From SIAQ01 sp964484265 (lineage in GTDB: Bacteria > Planctomycetota > Planctomycetia > Gemmatales > Gemmataceae): a stretch of DNA of 64,000 bases. The stretch covers positions 1 through 64,000 of the forward strand of contig CAZAFH010000022.1 of the NCBI GenBank assembly GCA_964484265.1. Reading direction: 5' to 3'. Made by a program: the position numbers and the translations under genes. Within the stretch, counting starts at the first letter, position 1, and each line of letters begins with the position of its first letter. Positions 60,542 to 64,000 of the stretch are shown here, piece after piece. A model generated the notes under the pieces. It searched no databases. It was given only the letters and a program-made list of their open reading frames with translations, and was not told where the DNA came from.

Positions 60542-62866
60542 TCACTCGTAAAGAAACTCCGGCCGACGCAGCAAATACGTCAGCACGCCGCGCCAGGCGC
60601 GGATCGTGTAGTGCGGATCGTCCGGCGCGTCCGGCACATGCGATCGGCAGTTGTAGGCCTCGCGCTTGTCGAGACCCTTCACCAGCTTGGCGTCGGCGAC
60701 GATGCCCGCGAATAATTCAAACGTGCGCGCGACTTCTTTCGAATCCACGGCGTCATTTCGACCCAACACCAGTTCGTGCAGATGAACAATGGCTTGCCGA
60801 ATCCGCGCGTCGGCTTCCGGCGAGGAACCCGGCAGCACGTTCGGCTCGATGCCCGGGAATAGCCTTCGCTCAGACGCCTTGAGCGCGAAATCCTTCAATG
60901 TGTGTTTGCAGGCGACATCGTTGGCGAGAATGCGCTGAATCGCGCCCATGGCGCCGCTCGGGTCGGTGGCTCGCTCGGTCACTTCTTTCGAGTCGATGCC
61001 GCCGTACAGAATCGCCAGCTGATCGCGTAGCCTTCCCCAGGGCTGTCCGAAGATCGCCTTGACCTTGCGCTCAACCTGTTCCGGCGCAAGCATGCGAACG
61101 ACGCCGATGTCGTCGAGTTCAGCGCGTCGCCGCGGATTGTCGAGCGCCGCCGCGAGACCGTCGGCTCGATAGAAGTCCGACGCGATCCAGGCCTTGAAGA
61201 CGTCCTTGAGATTGAAACCCGACTTGGCGAATCGGTCGGCGATGGCCTCGGTCTGTCGTCGCTGTTCCTGATATGCGCGGCGCTTCGCGGTGTAGAGCGG
61301 ATCTTCCAGATCCTTCGGCTCCAGCAGCACCTTTCGGCCTGTGAGCACATAGTAGACGTGCTCGGTCATCGCGACGGCGAAACGCGGATCCTTCGCCGTG
61401 CGTTCGCCCAGCCATTGCAGCGCCCGCCAGCGTTCCTCCGCCGGCAAGGTTTCTCCCTCGAAACCGGCCGCGAACATGTCGGTGTACCAGCCGCCCTTCC
61501 GCCGGCCATACACGCCCTCGAAGCTGTAATAATCCTGGAACAGCCCAGCCACCGGGTCGATCGTCTTGTGGCATACGACGCACTCAGACGCCTGCATCGT
61601 GGGAATCTTGTACTTCGCCGACACTGCCGCCGAATCGGAAACGCGTGCTGCCAATTCCAGTGCATCGATGCCCAGGAAATGCTGGTAGTACATGCGCGCC
61701 CGCAGGCGATTGCGGTTCGTTTCCGTGGTCGGGTAGCGGCGCAGATACTGGAAGCTGCTCAACATCCCCGCGTGCGGGTAGTCGCCCGTCGCGGACTCTT
61801 GATCGGTCGCCTTGCTTCGTCCCTTGAGTGCTTTGAGCTTGACGGGGATATATTCAAACGGATCGTCGGGATTCTTGAACTTCGTTTTGAGTTCGTCGAA
61901 CACGCCATAACCACGAGCCGAATAGGGCGTGACCATGATGTAATCAGCCGTGACGATATCGGTGAACGGTCGATCGTTTCGCACGATATGCTCGAGGAGT
62001 TTCATCGGTTCGCCGAGCAGGGCCTTGCGGTAGTCGGCGTCGAGCTTGTAGCGCGCCTGCTGGCGCGCCTTCGGATCGGCGATGTGGTTCAGGTCGAATT
62101 TGCTTGTCCAGAGCCGAGTTTTGGTGAAATGCTCGTACGCAAGGACTGTCGCCTCGGGATTGCCATCAAGCCCCACGGTAAGAAAGATGTCGTTGAACCC
62201 TTCGCGAAGGCGATCGTAGAAGGCGTCCTCCTTCATCAAGCCATCGAGCAACGTAGTCACGCCGGCCAAGCCCTTCGAGGCGACGATCGGCTTCTCCGAC
62301 TCCGAGGGTAATCGCCCTGCCAGGGACAGCGTGACACGGCGAAATAGCCGCCGCGGTTCGAGCATCGTCACGCCATCGAAAAACGGCGGGAGATTCCTGT
62401 CGTCCACGACGGGGCGCGGCCCCGTTGACGGCGGCGCGTTGACGCGGCGCACGAACTCTGCCAGGATCTGGTGGCCTTTCGAGCCTGGCTTGACGACGTC
62501 CGCCCCGCCGTGCTTCAACCCGCCGGTAACTTTCACGAGCAGCCGGGATTCGTCCTTGTGCTTGATGGCCGCGATGCGAGCGAAGGCATCGCGGTTGTGC
62601 CGAAGGGCTTCGTCTTGGGCGTGACCTTGCAGCTTTTTCGGATCGAGCAGAACGAGCTTGCTGTTCTCGGCATCGCCGCCTTTGGTGTGGCATTGCACGC
62701 AAAGGATCGCGCCGACTTTGGGCCAAACTTCCTTCGTGAAATAGTCGTCGAGAATACGATTGCACGATGGCCCGCTGTACGGCTTCATCGGCTGGCCTGA
62801 CGCGAGCGCAGCCGAAACCGCCAACAAGCAGAGTCCGAAAACGAAACGGCGCGTTTCGTGAAACAT
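60542..62866 (-). CDS. Planctomycete cytochrome-like protein (DUF1592/DUF1588 type)
   Basis: 774 residues with a signal peptide (FVFGLCLLAVSAALASGQ). The N-terminal part has a haem-binding CVQCH (about residue 56-60) within the planctomycete cytochrome C-type block. The centre includes the DUF1592 region (FDGVTMLEPRRLFRRVTLSLAGRLP) and the DUF1588-like block ARMYYQHFLGIDALELAARVS, followed by a second haem motif CVVCHKT. A DUF1585-like C-terminal stretch follows (VLTGRKVLLEPKDLEDP). The family is characteristic of planctomycetes and probably works with DUF1501 proteins; its function is not known. Start at 62866 fits the signal peptide. Confidence 0.88.
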   Translation of the reverse strand: MFHETRRFVFGLCLLAVSAALASGQPMKPYSGPSCNRILDDYFTKEVWPKVGAILCVQCHTKGGDAENSKLVLLDPKKLQGHAQDEALRHNRDAFARIAAIKHKDESRLLVKVTGGLKHGGADVVKPGSKGHQILAEFVRRVNAPPSTGPRPVVDDRNLPPFFDGVTMLEPRRLFRRVTLSLAGRLPSESEKPIVASKGLAGVTTLLDGLMKEDAFYDRLREGFNDIFLTVGLDGNPEATVLAYEHFTKTRLWTSKFDLNHIADPKARQQARYKLDADYRKALLGEPMKLLEHIVRNDRPFTDIVTADYIMVTPYSARGYGVFDELKTKFKNPDDPFEYIPVKLKALKGRSKATDQESATGDYPHAGMLSSFQYLRRYPTTETNRNRLRARMYYQHFLGIDALELAARVSDSAAVSAKYKIPTMQASECVVCHKTIDPVAGLFQDYYSFEGVYGRRKGGWYTDMFAAGFEGETLPAEERWRALQWLGERTAKDPRFAVAMTEHVYYVLTGRKVLLEPKDLEDPLYTAKRRAYQEQRRQTEAIADRFAKSGFNLKDVFKAWIASDFYRADGLAAALDNPRRRAELDDIGVVRMLAPEQVERKVKAIFGQPWGRLRDQLAILYGGIDSKEVTERATDPSGAMGAIQRILANDVACKHTLKDFALKASERRLFPGIEPNVLPGSSPEADARIRQAIVHLHELVLGRNDAVDSKEVARTFELFAGIVADAKLVKGLDKREAYNCRSHVPDAPDDPHYTIRAWRGVLTYLLRRPEFLYE

Positions 62867-63163
62867 TTCACACCTTGTTCTTGACGCCAAACGGTCCAAA
62901 AAGGATTCCGCTTCCAAATGGAATCTTACACGAAGCGGGGTGAATTGGTTACGCGAGTCTAGCAAAGATTCAGTTCATTGCGGTAATTTAACGCGTCGCC
63001 AGCTGAAGTCTATTCGCTGCCAAGTGCGTAAAATGCCTGGGAACAGTATGCTAGCCGCGAACTTCCATGGAAAAAGGCGTCCGATTTGACTATCTCCGCC
63101 ATCGACGACGCTACGCTTCAGCATCTTCGGCTGCTTCACCGTTCCACCAAGCCAGGCAATCGC

Positions 63164-64000
63164 ATGGCGTCGATCGTTCTTCCCATCGTGTTCGTTGTTC
63201 CATTGGTGCTTTTCTGTGTCTATTCCATGTTTTTCGTAGGCAACTTGGCCTCGATCGGACCGGACGAACCCGTTCCGCCGAACTTTTCCGTTTGGGCGCT
63301 GCGGTCGCTCACCTGTTGCTGCTCGCCGTTTCTTGTCTGCGTGATCTGGATTGCGGGCATGATCCTGACGGAAAGATTCCGCTCGAGCATGAACCGAAAA
63401 TACGTCGGCGAAAAAACCCTGGTTATCTCCTACCCTCTCGAACCGAGACGGTTCGAAGCCCATGCCGACTTTACGACGTGCTTGAGCCGACTCGCTGCGT
63501 CGGATCTGGTAATCGTCATGCAATCGGCATCTGGCTTTTCACAGACAGGCGAAGCAAGCGTGACGATCGGACCGCCGGAGTACCTGGCGTGCAACGTGAA
63601 CGTGTGCTGTCTGATGCTGCACGCGCAGAGGTATTATTTCTTCCCGGATTGCATCGTCGTCTTCGACGGGGCTGATTATCGAAAGATCCCCTGGACCTCG
63701 GCAAAAGTCGCCGTCAATGCGGCGGAGGGCTCGTTCACCGCGATCGAATACGCAATTGGATGGGCCCACGCGAATGCCGACGGCAGTCCTGACGCGCGGT
63801 ATCGATTCAACTATCAGGTCAAACGGGCCATCCGCGTGCAACGGCCGTTCCGCGAGGTTTGCACGTTCGTGTTCGATTTCGTCGAGCCTGCGGTCGTGCT
63901 TGTCACGCGTGATTCTCAGGCTGCGGCGGAGTTCGCCGCCGCAGTCGCTGACTGGCTGGGGCCTGGCGCGATTTCAAGTCCAAGACCGATTCCGCGCCCG
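63164..64000 (+). CDS. Partial membrane protein running off the window
   Basis: An open frame of about 279 codons, without a stop, to the window edge. It starts with a hydrophobic segment (SIVLPIVFVVPLVLFCVYSMFF), a second helix (SPFLVCVIWIAGMILTERF), then a soluble part with RRFEAHADFTTCLSRLAASDL, TIGPPEYLACNVNVCCLMLHAQRYYFFPD and FREVCTFVFDFVEPAVVLVTRDS. The frame is open upstream to about 63032, and a start before 63164 (e.g. TTG at 63086) is possible. No family is recognised. Competing frames in this region are rejected because only this frame continues with coherent protein to the end. Confidence 0.65.
   Translation, partial: MASIVLPIVFVVPLVLFCVYSMFFVGNLASIGPDEPVPPNFSVWALRSLTCCCSPFLVCVIWIAGMILTERFRSSMNRKYVGEKTLVISYPLEPRRFEAHADFTTCLSRLAASDLVIVMQSASGFSQTGEASVTIGPPEYLACNVNVCCLMLHAQRYYFFPDCIVVFDGADYRKIPWTSAKVAVNAAEGSFTAIEYAIGWAHANADGSPDARYRFNYQVKRAIRVQRPFREVCTFVFDFVEPAVVLVTRDSQAAAEFAAAVADWLGPGAISSPRPIPRP

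Noticed and set aside
63067..63675. 202-codon plus-strand frame at the right edge
   Set aside because: Arg/Ser-rich and without hydrophobic or domain pattern; the frame starting at 63164 gives two membrane helices and a coherent protein through to the window end.

Overview
The window looks like a chromosomal segment of a planctomycete (phylum Planctomycetota). Diagnostic content includes two formylglycine-type sulfatases, a DUF1501 protein and a large DUF1592/DUF1588-type cytochrome-like protein, several proteins that place a short zinc ribbon in front of membrane segments, a Ser/Thr kinase fused to a WD40 propeller, DUF4058 and Uma2 proteins, and many exported proteins with Sec or Tat-like signals. 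Most genes are GC-rich; a few short islands are clearly poorer in GC. The exact order or family cannot be fixed from this sequence alone. No rRNA, tRNA, CRISPR array, integrase or transposase was seen. One run of exactly 100 N (45045-45144) marks a scaffold join inside a repeat.

Layout. 650-8048: an operon for a membrane-bound complex related to group 4 [NiFe] hydrogenases and complex I (hyfB-, C-, E-, F-, G-like genes and a ferredoxin/NuoB fusion), whose large subunit has lost the cysteines that bind nickel and iron. 8276-12181: exported proteins, a decayed PhoD-like phosphatase and a sulfatase. 12617-18492 (minus strand): a small Cys-rich membrane protein, polyprenyl diphosphate synthase, moaC and three zinc-ribbon membrane proteins. 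18594-22016 (minus strand): lipoamide dehydrogenase and dihydrolipoamide acetyltransferase with a HigB/HigA-like toxin-antitoxin pair between them. 22238-24954: comM, a low-GC membrane protein gene, and a deleted second copy of the comM 3' region. 24997-36362: exported catabolic-type proteins (sugar isomerase-like, beta-propellers, sulfatase, esterase), DUF4058-Uma2 pair. 36739-43278: FHA protein, metK, rpsO-pnp, a soluble histidine kinase, second DUF4058. 43331-47572: trpE, scaffold gap, EamA permease, BtuF-like protein. 47904-54417: kinase-WD40, universal stress protein, rtcA, esterase. 54595-64000: NicO metal transporter, tyrosine phosphatase, secreted Asn/Tyr-rich protein, then DUF1501 and DUF1592-type genes separated by a low-GC AAA ATPase plus Toprim-like gene pair, and a partial membrane protein at the right edge.

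Themes. (1) The hydrogenase-like complex keeps the proton-pumping membrane arm and the iron-sulfur relay but cannot hold a [NiFe] site, so it should be an energy-converting hydrogenase-related (Ehr-type) complex of unknown electron donor/acceptor. (2) Three low-GC insertions (20045-20726, 23926-24609, 59361-60467) sit inside otherwise conserved neighbourhoods; the last is the best candidate for an uncharacterised defence-like system. (3) Several families of palindromic intergenic repeats are scattered through the window, including a 114-bp element present in three full copies of identical length and in both orientations.
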